Origin: Campylobacteraceae bacterium
GTDB lineage: Bacteria > Campylobacterota > Campylobacteria > Campylobacterales > Sulfurospirillaceae
Direction: 5' to 3'
DNA length: 18,683 bases
NCBI GenBank assembly: GCA_019162915.1
Contig: JAFLKZ010000042.1
Coordinates: forward strand, 366 to 19,048
Below, piece after piece: positions 1 to 7,751 of the stretch. The translations under genes were made by a program, and so were the position numbers. Under the pieces are notes generated by a model. The model saw only the letters and a list, made by a program, of their open reading frames with translations. It made no database searches and was not told where the DNA came from. The stretch's first letter is position 1. The number at the start of each line of letters is the position of its first letter.

Positions 1-594
1 CTTGGACGAAAAGAACTCACAACAAAGAGTCAAAAAAATCTCAAAGAGGGAAAACGATATTGGGGGGATTTTTTTGAAGGAAAAGGAGGAATTTTAACGA
101 TTTCAAACCTTAGACTTCAACCCTATATCTTTCAGTCCGATACTCATTTTTTAGATATTTCACTAGAACCGATGATGAAAAATCCGTTCTCATTTAAAGA
201 ATGGAAAGCCTTTTTAATTCAAAATTTACTCGATGAAAATGCTTCCAAAGAAACTTTTGCCACCCTTTCACATATGCTTGTTGCCTTAAGCAAACAAATC
301 ATTCATCTACCTCTTTTACGAGAAGGTAAAAAGTATCTTTTACAATTTAAAAATACTCCTATGCCAGAGCAATTAAAGTTTTACGCAGGATTTGAAAATC
401 TAGGCCCCATTCAAGGTACTATCACCCAGCACAATGGAATATTAGAAATGCACATTGAGGTATTGTATGACAAGAGTCTCTTCTTTTTACAAAAAGAGTC
501 TCATAAATTTGATATGATTACGCATATTGCTATTGTAAAGGATATCCTTCCTTTGTATGATTTGAATGATTTACTTTTGGATTTAAAAGGTTAA
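1..594 (+). CDS. Hypothetical protein, 5' end outside window
   Basis: The frame is open from base 1 with no stop until the TAA at 592-594, so the gene begins left of the window and at least 197 residues are visible. The ATG pair at 169-174 lies in the middle of this frame and is unlikely to be the start. I do not recognise the family with confidence. The visible part is soluble and has no membrane segment or signal peptide. An early stretch (KRYWGDFFEGKGGILTISNL) looks like a small beta-barrel. A C-terminal stretch (FENLGPIQGTITQHNGILEM) is faintly like the LG-V-x-V-x-L pattern of FliK-type hook-length C-termini, but this is only a suggestion. The stop overlaps the next ATG (TAATG), so the gene is probably translationally coupled to the prepilin peptidase. 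Confidence 0.75.
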   Translation, partial: LGRKELTTKSQKNLKEGKRYWGDFFEGKGGILTISNLRLQPYIFQSDTHFLDISLEPMMKNPFSFKEWKAFLIQNLLDENASKETFATLSHMLVALSKQIIHLPLLREGKKYLLQFKNTPMPEQLKFYAGFENLGPIQGTITQHNGILEMHIEVLYDKSLFFLQKESHKFDMITHIAIVKDILPLYDLNDLLLDLKG

Positions 595-1331
595 TGGAAA
601 AAATGGCTGAACTTCTCTTATTTACGCTCATTGGGCTTTGTTTTGGTTCTTTTCTCAATGTTGCCATCATACGCATACCTAAAAATGAAAGCATCAGTCT
701 TCCTTCTTCTCATTGCCCTACATGTAAACATCCTTTAAAATGGTATCACAACATACCGCTTTTATCATGGATAGCCCTTAGGGGGAAATGTTCATTTTGT
801 CATACTTCTATCTCTTATCAATACCCTTTGGTTGAGCTTTTCTCTACCCTTATCTTTCTTATTTGTTATAGCCAGACACATTCATTATTGCAAGGTTTTC
901 TTACTTCCTTTATTTTCACACTTCTTTTAGCCCTCAGTATTATTGATCTTCGATATAAAGCAGTCCCTGACATGCTAAGTCTTCCCGCTCTCTTTTGTTC
1001 TTTTGCACTCGGTGAACCTTTAGTCTCTCTCCAAAATGGACTCATTTTCATGGGAGCTTTTGCACTGCTTCGTATGGTTATTTCAGCAATGATGAAAAGA
1101 GAAGCTATGGGTGAAGCTGATATTATCATTGCGGGGATTATAGGAGCAATGATGGGCATTAAACTAGGATGTGCATCTATCTATCTAGGTGCCATCATTG
1201 CATTGGTCGCATTTATGATGGTTCGAAAAAGAGGTTTTGAACTTCCTTTTATTCCATTCTTGAGTTTTGCGCTCTTTATTACTTGGTTATTTGATACACA
1301 CATCTTAAAAATATTGGAAACTATACTATGA
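594..1331 (+). CDS. Type IV prepilin peptidase (A24 family, PilD-like)
   Basis: This 245-residue polytopic inner-membrane aspartyl peptidase would cleave the leader of type IV prepilins or pseudopilins, and in the full family N-methylates the new N-terminus. The N-terminal FGSFLNVAIIRIP signature is at residues 18-29. Two CxxC pairs (C41/C44 and C66/C69) form the zinc-binding cytoplasmic domain of bifunctional members. The catalytic aspartates are D118 (IDLR, followed by PD at 125-126) and D176. The second motif reads GEAD (173-176) instead of the textbook GxGD. The start at 594 overlaps the upstream stop by one base; an alternative ATG is at 603. The stop overlaps the next gene by four bases (ATGA). 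In this phylum the enzyme usually serves a type II secretion or competence pseudopilus, but no pilin gene is in the window. Confidence 0.9.
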   Translation: MEKMAELLLFTLIGLCFGSFLNVAIIRIPKNESISLPSSHCPTCKHPLKWYHNIPLLSWIALRGKCSFCHTSISYQYPLVELFSTLIFLICYSQTHSLLQGFLTSFIFTLLLALSIIDLRYKAVPDMLSLPALFCSFALGEPLVSLQNGLIFMGAFALLRMVISAMMKREAMGEADIIIAGIIGAMMGIKLGCASIYLGAIIALVAFMMVRKRGFELPFIPFLSFALFITWLFDTHILKILETIL

Positions 1332-2353
1332 GTAGAGTCAATCGTTATCTTTTAAAACATTTTAGTGAACTTTTTAGTTCTCTATTCTTTATACTTTTTT
1401 TCATCACTTCTGTTGTCTTTTTTATTAAAATTACTGCATTAACGGCTATTATTCAGATGAATTTTGCAGAACTGGGCACACTTTATATCTACCTTTTACC
1501 CAAAACATTGGTTTATACACTTCCTATCACTTTTTTTATAGCCTTGTGCATCACACTCTTTAATCTTTCCAAAGAAAATGAAACCATCGTTCTTTTTACA
1601 CTCGGTTATAATCCAAAAAAAATCGCTAAACTTTTTTTAGTTGTTTCCTCACTTTTGTCATTTATTCTTATTTTAGATATTTTTATTCTTATTCCTATCT
1701 CAAAACAACTCAATACCAACTTTTTAGAATACAAAAAAGCAGAAGCAAAATTTAATATCAAAGCAAGTGAATTTGGTCAAAAGTTCTCAGATTGGCTTGT
1801 ATATATCGAAAGTGGCGATAATAGTAAAATTTACAATGGCGTAACCTTATATCAAACGCAAAAAAACAAAGAAGATGAAAAACTCATTCTCGCATCAAGT
1901 GCTATTATCGACAATGAAGCAGGAGCGCTTAGACTTAATCTTGAAAATGGAAAAATTTTTGAATTTCAAAAAGATGCTATCGAACAAGTAGATTTTCAAA
2001 AAATGTATATCAATACAAGACCAAATACAACCATTGGTTATATGCAAAGTATTTCTGAGTACTGGAATGGTGTTTTTGTCGATAAACGAAGAGCTTATGA
2101 CTTAGCATTTTTTCTGCTCATCGCCCTCTTTCCTATTGCCTCTACCCTCATTGCGATTAGCATAGGAATTGTGACTTATAGATACAATAAAAGTGGTATC
2201 TATTTTTATATTTTTGCTACCATCGCTACATATCTTAGTCTTACCACTATTTTATCAACGATTCATCCTCAAAGTGCAACTTTGATTGTTTTTCTTGCCA
2301 CATTTGGTATTTCCTATTTGATCTATCAAAAGAGAATTAAAGCTATCTATTAA
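1328..2353 (+). CDS. LptF/LptG (YjgP/YjgQ) family permease
   Basis: This 341-residue inner-membrane protein has the LptF/LptG architecture. Three helices fall within about residues 10-125, followed by a periplasmic beta-jellyroll-like domain (about 130-255, with KIYNGVTLYQTQ and an ALRLNLENGKIFEF segment) and three C-terminal helices (about 258-335). In the family, an LptF-LptG pair with the LptB ATPase extracts lipopolysaccharide and passes it to LptC/LptA. Only one permease is present here, so the partner must be elsewhere, and I cannot say whether this is LptF or LptG. The start overlaps the prepilin peptidase stop (ATGA), and truA follows after two bases, consistent with one operon. Confidence 0.85.
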   Translation: MSRVNRYLLKHFSELFSSLFFILFFITSVVFFIKITALTAIIQMNFAELGTLYIYLLPKTLVYTLPITFFIALCITLFNLSKENETIVLFTLGYNPKKIAKLFLVVSSLLSFILILDIFILIPISKQLNTNFLEYKKAEAKFNIKASEFGQKFSDWLVYIESGDNSKIYNGVTLYQTQKNKEDEKLILASSAIIDNEAGALRLNLENGKIFEFQKDAIEQVDFQKMYINTRPNTTIGYMQSISEYWNGVFVDKRRAYDLAFFLLIALFPIASTLIAISIGIVTYRYNKSGIYFYIFATIATYLSLTTILSTIHPQSATLIVFLATFGISYLIYQKRIKAIY

Positions 2354-2355
2354 AC

Positions 2356-3093
2356 ATGAGAAGAGCAAAAATTGTACTCAGTTATGATGGCAGTATATTT
2401 AATGGGTTCCAAATACAAAAACATGAACTCAAAGAGAAAAAAAGTGTTGCTAGGATTATCACCCAAGCTTTAAAGACACTCAATATCGATACAAAAATTG
2501 TAGGTAGTGGAAGAACCGATGTCAATGTTCATGCCACACATCAAGTCATTCATATTGACTTGCCCTCTTTTTGGATGGATATGGATAAACTTAAAAAGTG
2601 TCTCAATGAGCTTATTAAACCCTCAATTTTTATCCAAATTATCCAAATAGTTGATGAGGCTTTTCATGCTAGGTTTGATGCTAAAAAAAGGCTTTATCGT
2701 TATGTACTCTACACTGGTGCTTATCAACCCACTTTTGCCAATTATGCTTTACATGTAAACAATGTGAATGTGACTTTACTGCATGAATATGCTCAATTTT
2801 TTATAGGTAAACACAATTTTAAACTTTTCAAAAAACAAGATGGTGGAAAGACACAAAATATACGAGAGATATTTAAAGCGGGAGCTTATGCCCATAAAAA
2901 CTTGATTATTATTTATTTTGTAGGAGATGCTTTTTTACGAAGCCAAGTACGCATGATGTGTGATTTTTTACTTAAAATGTCAAATGAGCAACTCTCCGCC
3001 CAAGACCTTGAAAAGCAATTGGGGGGAGAAGAAAAAGTATCCACCGCAATTGTTCCCGCATGTGGACTTTATCTTGCCCAAGTTTATTATTAG
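2356..3093 (+). CDS. truA: tRNA pseudouridine(38-40) synthase TruA
   Basis: TruA converts uridine to pseudouridine at positions 38-40 of the tRNA anticodon stem-loop. At 245 residues it is close to the usual family length. The catalytic motif GSGRTDVNVHA spans residues 50-60, with D55 as the nucleophilic aspartate. The RFDAKKRLYRYVLY segment and the C-terminal FLRSQVRMM segment are also typical. The ATG lies two bases after the permease stop without a clear Shine-Dalgarno, so coupled translation is likely. It is the last gene of the left + strand operon, and its TAG abuts an inverted repeat shared with the convergent pyrC2-like gene. One TTACATGTAA palindrome (2749-2758) lies inside it. Confidence 0.95.
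   Translation: MRRAKIVLSYDGSIFNGFQIQKHELKEKKSVARIITQALKTLNIDTKIVGSGRTDVNVHATHQVIHIDLPSFWMDMDKLKKCLNELIKPSIFIQIIQIVDEAFHARFDAKKRLYRYVLYTGAYQPTFANYALHVNNVNVTLLHEYAQFFIGKHNFKLFKKQDGGKTQNIREIFKAGAYAHKNLIIIYFVGDAFLRSQVRMMCDFLLKMSNEQLSAQDLEKQLGGEEKVSTAIVPACGLYLAQVYY
2749..2758. repeat. TTACATGTAA palindrome, copy 1 (in truA)
   Basis: Exact palindrome within the 16-mer CTTTACATGTAAACAA; codons read TTA CAT GTA (LHV). A one-mismatch relative with C at the first base lies at 718-727 in the prepilin peptidase gene. Confidence 0.7.
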
Positions 3094-3112
3094 TTGTTAA
3101 ACATTTAACAAC
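3093..3112. terminator. Perfect inverted repeat between convergent truA and pyrC2-like genes
   Basis: GTTGTTAAA and TTTAACAAC form nine-base-pair arms around a CA centre. The repeat overlaps the last base of the truA stop and contains the stop and final codons of the opposite gene. It lies exactly at the convergent junction, so a bidirectional terminator is the natural reading. The stem is AT-rich and no clear T-tract follows on either side, so intrinsic strength is doubtful. Confidence 0.4.
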
Positions 3113-4329
3113 AATTCGCCACCCACAAATACTTTTTTAACTTTTCCAAAGAGGGTATCACCACAATACAAAGAGTGCTGATTGGTCACTTCATACGTAT
3201 AAGTTGGGTCAAATAAAATTAAATCGGCATCAAATCCTTCTTGAACACGACCTTTAAACTCTAAATCTAGAATTTTAGCAGGATTAAGACTACACATCTG
3301 TGTCAAATCTTCAAAATCAATGATATCTTTTTTGATTAAATTAGTATAACAAAGTGCTAAAAATTCTTCTATCGCTCCTATGCCAAACTCAGCATCTTCA
3401 AAAGCAACATCTTTATAAAGGATAGATTTAGGAGAGTGTGCTGATGTTAAAATATCGATACTTCCCGACTTTAACGCATCAAGGAGAGCGGTTCTCTCTT
3501 CCTCATCACGCAGTGGAGGCATAATCTTTGCGTAAGTGTTAAATCCATCACAAGAAGTATCATTTTTGCATAAATGATGAATAGACACTTCCGAATAAAG
3601 CAAAGGAGTTAATTTTTTATAATCACTCGCAATGTCAAGTGATCTTTTCGTAGACAATGATTTTAAAACTACTTTAGCCTTATAAAACAAGGCAAGTTCT
3701 CCCACTTTGGCGACCTCTGAGCTTTCGGATATTTTAGAAATACCTGAGAGACCTAGTTTAGAAGAGATATGCCCCTCGTTCATCAAACCATTATCATCTA
3801 AATTAGCTTCATAACAATTGCAAAAAAGTGGTTTATCTTTCATCGTCGCATATTGCATACCACGTCTAAGTAAATTTGCATTTCTACTCGAGTCTGCTAA
3901 GATTGCTGCTGCTCCATTGTTTAAAAGTGTTGCAATATTGCTTAATTGGTCTTCTTTTTTATCTGCAAGAGGTGCACTTATTTTTAAATCTATTTTAGCT
4001 TGATCTATTTTAAATTTTACAAGTTCCAATAAAGTGGCACTATCCAATCTGGGAGTAAAATCAGACATGACAACAGCCGTTGTGATACCACCACGAAGGG
4101 AACTGGAAGATAATTTATCGATATTTTCTTGATTGAGAATACTATTAGAGAATCTAACATTAAGATCTATAATACCAGGCAGTAAATATAATCCCTCACC
4201 ATCTATAACCTGAGTCTCTTCTCTCTCATTTATATCTGACTTAATAGCAACTATTTTTTTTCCATTTACCAAAACATCACGTTTTAGAAAACCATTTTTT
4301 GTTGGTAATATTACATTTTTAATTAACAT
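3097..4329 (-). CDS. pyrC: Dihydroorotase-like protein (PyrC2 type), probably non-catalytic
   Basis: This is an amidohydrolase-superfamily protein of 410 residues, aligned by eye to class I dihydroorotases (VIDGEGLYLLPGIIDL at about 42-56, NTYAKIMPPLR at about 264-274, SLNPAKILDL near the C-terminus). Metal and catalytic residues are lost. The H-x-H after PGxID is N57-V-R59, and the SDHAP motif reads SAHSP (296-300) with alanine for the catalytic aspartate. Known relatives (Pseudomonas PyrC', Campylobacter PyrC2) are inactive partners, in Pseudomonas assembling with aspartate carbamoyltransferase. A structural role in pyrimidine synthesis is therefore inferred, with the true PyrC elsewhere. 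I chose the start at 4329 (MLIKNV) because AAAGAGAG lies just upstream and family members begin there. The frame is open to 4380, but that start has no ribosome site and would add 17 residues. The start overlaps the upstream gene by 11 bases. Confidence 0.85.
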   Translation of the reverse strand: MLIKNVILPTKNGFLKRDVLVNGKKIVAIKSDINEREETQVIDGEGLYLLPGIIDLNVRFSNSILNQENIDKLSSSSLRGGITTAVVMSDFTPRLDSATLLELVKFKIDQAKIDLKISAPLADKKEDQLSNIATLLNNGAAAILADSSRNANLLRRGMQYATMKDKPLFCNCYEANLDDNGLMNEGHISSKLGLSGISKISESSEVAKVGELALFYKAKVVLKSLSTKRSLDIASDYKKLTPLLYSEVSIHHLCKNDTSCDGFNTYAKIMPPLRDEEERTALLDALKSGSIDILTSAHSPKSILYKDVAFEDAEFGIGAIEEFLALCYTNLIKKDIIDFEDLTQMCSLNPAKILDLEFKGRVQEGFDADLILFDPTYTYEVTNQHSLYCGDTLFGKVKKVFVGGELLLNV

Positions 4330-5419
4330 GGTTGACTCTCTTTGTTGATAATTTATATTTAAGTTTAAGTATTCTCTCATAAGATAAAGCTATTCTCTCT
4401 TCTTTGATTTCTCCATTTTTTATAGCGTCCATTAGTATTTTTTGAACCGTAAAAGGCATACTCGCATTGTCTGCAAAATAATTCGAAAAAACTAAAATAT
4501 CAGCACCTGCTTCTATGGAGCGAATCACTCTTTGCTTAAAATCAAAATGGTTTGAAAGTGAGCCTGAGCGAAGATTATCTGCAAAAACAACCCCTTCAAA
4601 ATGCATTTTTTCACGCAAAAGTTTTTGAATAACATTGGAAGATAAAACTGCAGGATAGCTTTCATCTAGCTCTTTATGCATAACATGAGACATCAAAACA
4701 GCATCAAGCTTCTCAAAAGCTATCAAATCATAGTAAGGTTTTAATTGTTCAAATTTCCAACTACCAGTTACATCCACTTCAGTGGAAAACCCATCCCAAA
4801 GATTTGCTCCAGAAACAGGAAAATACTTAACAACAGCAATAACACTTGCATCTCTAAGTGCATTGATAAAAAGTGTTGCATAAGTGGTTACTATCTCTTC
4901 AAAAGGGGAATAACTTCTTTTAAATTTAGCGTCATCGCCTACATTAGCTTTATTGTGGAGATCTAAAACAGGTCCAAAATTGATGTTTATACCACTTTTC
5001 AAAAGCTCTAGACCCATACTCTTATACATCAAAGCACTCTCTTCAATGTCTTTACTCTTCGCCATATCATAACTGGAAGGAAATCCTATAAATCCTTTTT
5101 TGGAGGAAAAAGCACTATTTTCACCACCCTCTTGTTCGGCAACGACTAAAAGAGAAAGTGCGGGATTTTGAGCTTTGAGATATTCTGTAAGTTTTTTTAA
5201 TTGTGCAGGATTTTGGATATTTTTATCAACTAAAATAACGCCACCTATCTTAGCTCTTTTGATGTCTTTGGCGATTTGCTCTACCCATTTATCACTTTCT
5301 TTTTGACCATCAAAGCCTATCACTATCATCTGCGATATCATATCCTCTAACGGAGGATTTTTAGCATATAACGTTACATGTAAACATATTATGATGGAGA
5401 GAAAAAACTTTATCATCAT
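4319..5419 (-). CDS. Periplasmic glycoside hydrolase family 3 (NagZ-like) protein, degenerate catalytic loop
   Basis: This 366-residue protein has an N-terminal signal peptide (hydrophobic FFLSIIICLHVTL, then LYAKN). The fold markers are those of GH3 beta-N-acetylhexosaminidases: QMIVIGFDG (30-38), GGVILV (59-64), EQEGG (95-99, usually DqEGG), NFGPVLD (147-153), RSYSP (168-172) and GVVFADNL (276-283) with D281 at the nucleophile position. The NagZ signature KHFPGHGxxxxDSH, which carries the acid/base histidine, is replaced by KYFPVSG (198-204) followed by NLWDGF, with no histidine. It is therefore either inactive, a binding protein, or an enzyme with another acid/base. NagZ proper is normally cytoplasmic; the signal peptide points to the periplasm. 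The start overlaps the gpsA stop by one base (TAATG) with a second ATG directly after. I recall gpsA and pyrC2 adjacent in C. jejuni, so this may be an extra gene in the block. Confidence 0.8.
   Translation of the reverse strand: MMIKFFLSIIICLHVTLYAKNPPLEDMISQMIVIGFDGQKESDKWVEQIAKDIKRAKIGGVILVDKNIQNPAQLKKLTEYLKAQNPALSLLVVAEQEGGENSAFSSKKGFIGFPSSYDMAKSKDIEESALMYKSMGLELLKSGININFGPVLDLHNKANVGDDAKFKRSYSPFEEIVTTYATLFINALRDASVIAVVKYFPVSGANLWDGFSTEVDVTGSWKFEQLKPYYDLIAFEKLDAVLMSHVMHKELDESYPAVLSSNVIQKLLREKMHFEGVVFADNLRSGSLSNHFDFKQRVIRSIEAGADILVFSNYFADNASMPFTVQKILMDAIKNGEIKEERIALSYERILKLKYKLSTKRVNHVN
5374..5383. repeat. TTACATGTAA palindrome, copy 2 (in GH3-like gene)
   Basis: Exact palindrome followed by ACAT on the + strand, in the signal-peptide codons; read on the - strand as LHV. 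Confidence 0.7.
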
Positions 5420-6306
5420 TAGTCAGCCAATAAATCTTTAACACTCATTTTAGGATCTTTTCCCTCTAAAATAAGTGCAACTTCCTCAGCAATAGGCGTA
5501 TAGATATGATTTTTATGCGACAAATTGACAACTGCCTTTGAGGTAAAAACACCCTCTGCTACCTCACCTAATTCGTCCAAAATAGTTGTTAGTTTTTTAC
5601 CTTGAGCCAAAAATAACCCTACTCTGTAATTACGAGAAAGGGTACTAGAAGCTGTCAAAAAAAGATCACCTGCACCACTGAGTCCTAAAAAAGTTTCATC
5701 TTGTGCCCCAAAATGCTTACCAAATCGACGCATTTCAACAAGCCCTCTGGCGATAAGGCTTGCCCTTGCATTATTTCCCAATTGTAATCCATCACTAATA
5801 CCACTAGCGATAGCTAGGACATTTTTGTAAGCTCCACAGACTTCTGCACCAATCACATCATTTGAAATATATGTTTTTATAAAATCAGGGAAAAACAATG
5901 TAAATTCTTTTGCTAATTCACTATTAGTCGCATTAATAACAACAGCCGTTGGAAGTCCCATCATGACTTCTGAAGCAAAAGAGGGACCAGAGAGATAGGC
6001 TAGATTTTGCTCCGGAATGAACTGTGTAAAAATTTCATTAAGAAAATTTCCACTCCTTTGCTCAATTCCTTTAGCCGCAACTAAAATCTTCTGACCTTTG
6101 TAAATAAAATGTGTCGCTAACCACTCTCGCACGATTTGAGCGGGAAGTGCTAGGATGAGATATTCGGCATCTAAAGCTTCTTCTAAAGCAACAAAATTAG
6201 GAATATCTTTCTTGTTTCTCGAAGTAATCATACAAGGTAAGTTTTTAGAAATAGCAAAATGGAGAGCTTGTCCCCATTTCCCTGCTCCAATGACTGCTAT
6301 TTTCAT
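5419..6306 (-). CDS. gpsA: Glycerol-3-phosphate dehydrogenase [NAD(P)+]
   Basis: GpsA reduces dihydroxyacetone phosphate to sn-glycerol-3-phosphate, the backbone for phospholipids, in the cytoplasm. The Rossmann motif GAGKWG is at residues 7-12. YLSGPSFASEV, the CGAYKNVLAIASGI segment with the catalytic lysine, and LGLSGAGDLFLT (substrate domain) are all intact. The 295-residue length is short relative to the E. coli enzyme but typical for this phylum. The ATG lies five bases after the gatB stop, and its own stop overlaps the next ATG, so it is embedded in the operon. Confidence 0.95.
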   Translation of the reverse strand: MKIAVIGAGKWGQALHFAISKNLPCMITSRNKKDIPNFVALEEALDAEYLILALPAQIVREWLATHFIYKGQKILVAAKGIEQRSGNFLNEIFTQFIPEQNLAYLSGPSFASEVMMGLPTAVVINATNSELAKEFTLFFPDFIKTYISNDVIGAEVCGAYKNVLAIASGISDGLQLGNNARASLIARGLVEMRRFGKHFGAQDETFLGLSGAGDLFLTASSTLSRNYRVGLFLAQGKKLTTILDELGEVAEGVFTSKAVVNLSHKNHIYTPIAEEVALILEGKDPKMSVKDLLAD

Positions 6307-6311
6307 TGCGG

Positions 6312-7739
6312 TTAACTATTCAATCTTTGTTTTAGTAAATCATTTACCATAGAAGGGTTAGCCGTTCCTTTACTCTCTTTCATCGTTTGCCCTACAAAAA
6401 ATCCAAACAGCTTATCTTTACCACTTTTATACTCTGCAACTTTATCAGCATTAGCACTAATTATCGCATCGATAATAGCCAAAATAGCACCATCATCACT
6501 CACTTGTTTTAACCCTAATTTTTCAATCGTTTCATCAACACTCATCGTATGTTCCATCAAATAATCAAGGACATCTTTAGCTGCTTTTCCACTAATCGTA
6601 CCATCTTCGATTCTTTTAACAATAAGCGCTAATTTTAAAGCATCTACAGGAGAATTCATAAGGGTAAGTCCATGGTTCAAACGACCTTGTAGTTCAACCG
6701 TAAGCCACGTTATACTATTCTTAGCTCCAGCACCCTCTTTAATCATCGTTTCATAAAAATGCGCCATCTCCACAGAAGAAGTAATCACCGCAGCGTCATA
6801 CTCTTTAATGCCATAATCACCCACTAATCTATCTCTTTTTTGATCAGGTAGTTCTGGTATAATAATACACTCTTTGAGCATTTCATCAGGAACAATAACA
6901 GGCAATAAATCTGGATCTGGGAAGTAACGGTACTGCGCACTATCTTCTTTACCACGCATACTTCTCGTTTCATTTTTTTCAATATCGTACAGTCTTGTTT
7001 CTTGAACAACTTCTCTTTCATAAACACCATCTTCCCAGGCTTCACTTTGTCGTTTTACTTCATAATCGATAGCTTTTTGGATAAATTTAAATGAATTAAG
7101 ATTTTTTATCTCCGCTCTCGTATAAAGCTTGGTATCGCCTTTTGGTCTGATAGAAACATTGGCATCACAACGAAAACTTCCTTCTTGCATATTGGCATCG
7201 CTAATATCTAAGTAGCGTAAAATGGCGTGAAGTTTTTTAAGATAGAGTACCGCTTCTTCACTACTACGCATATCTGGCTCACTAACGATTTCAAGTAAAG
7301 GCGTTCCAGCGCGGTTTAGATCTACGTAACTTACACTCCCATGATGGATATTTTTTCCAGCATCTTCTTCAAGGTGCGCTCTTGTAACCCCTATTCTCTT
7401 AGTAGTGCCATCTTCAAAATCAATAAAAATCTCTCCACCCTCCACGATAGGAATTTCAAATTGACTAATTTGATAGCCTTTAGGAAGATCTGGATAAAAG
7501 TAGTTTTTTCGATTAAAAATTGATCTTTGATTGATTTTAGAATTAATAGCAGTACCAAATGCAATAGACTTTTTAACTGTCTCTTTGTTTAACACAGGCA
7601 AGGCTCCAGGAAGTCCTAAACAAACTTCACATACATTTGTATTAGGTTCATCACCAAAGCTAGTCGGGCAACTACAAAATATCTTTGTTTTTGTATTTAA
7701 TTGTGCATGAACTTCTAATCCTATAACAACTTCAAACAT
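6312..7739 (-). CDS. gatB: Asp-tRNA(Asn)/Glu-tRNA(Gln) amidotransferase subunit B
   Basis: GatB is the tRNA-binding and kinase subunit of the GatCAB complex, which converts misacylated Glu-tRNA(Gln) and Asp-tRNA(Asn) to the correct amides. The 475 residues are full length. GLEVHAQL is at 7-14, and zinc-type cysteines are C22, C24, C37 and C40. The RKNYFYPDLPKGYQISQ block, the RFDxNVS-like FRCDANVSIRP block and AQYRYFPDPDLLP are all present. The C-terminal helical YqeY-type domain carries DGTISGKAAKDVLDYLM. A good ribosome site (AAGG, six bases before ATG) supports the start. gatA and gatC are not nearby, which is common in Campylobacterota. Confidence 0.97.
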   Translation of the reverse strand: MFEVVIGLEVHAQLNTKTKIFCSCPTSFGDEPNTNVCEVCLGLPGALPVLNKETVKKSIAFGTAINSKINQRSIFNRKNYFYPDLPKGYQISQFEIPIVEGGEIFIDFEDGTTKRIGVTRAHLEEDAGKNIHHGSVSYVDLNRAGTPLLEIVSEPDMRSSEEAVLYLKKLHAILRYLDISDANMQEGSFRCDANVSIRPKGDTKLYTRAEIKNLNSFKFIQKAIDYEVKRQSEAWEDGVYEREVVQETRLYDIEKNETRSMRGKEDSAQYRYFPDPDLLPVIVPDEMLKECIIIPELPDQKRDRLVGDYGIKEYDAAVITSSVEMAHFYETMIKEGAGAKNSITWLTVELQGRLNHGLTLMNSPVDALKLALIVKRIEDGTISGKAAKDVLDYLMEHTMSVDETIEKLGLKQVSDDGAILAIIDAIISANADKVAEYKSGKDKLFGFFVGQTMKESKGTANPSMVNDLLKQRLNS

Positions 7740-7751
7740 GGATAACCTTTT

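Noticed and set aside
4330..4380. 17-residue N-terminal extension of the dihydroorotase-like protein
   Set aside because: No ribosome site precedes 4380 and it lies wholly inside the upstream gene; AAAGAGAG before 4329 and family starts favour the shorter form.
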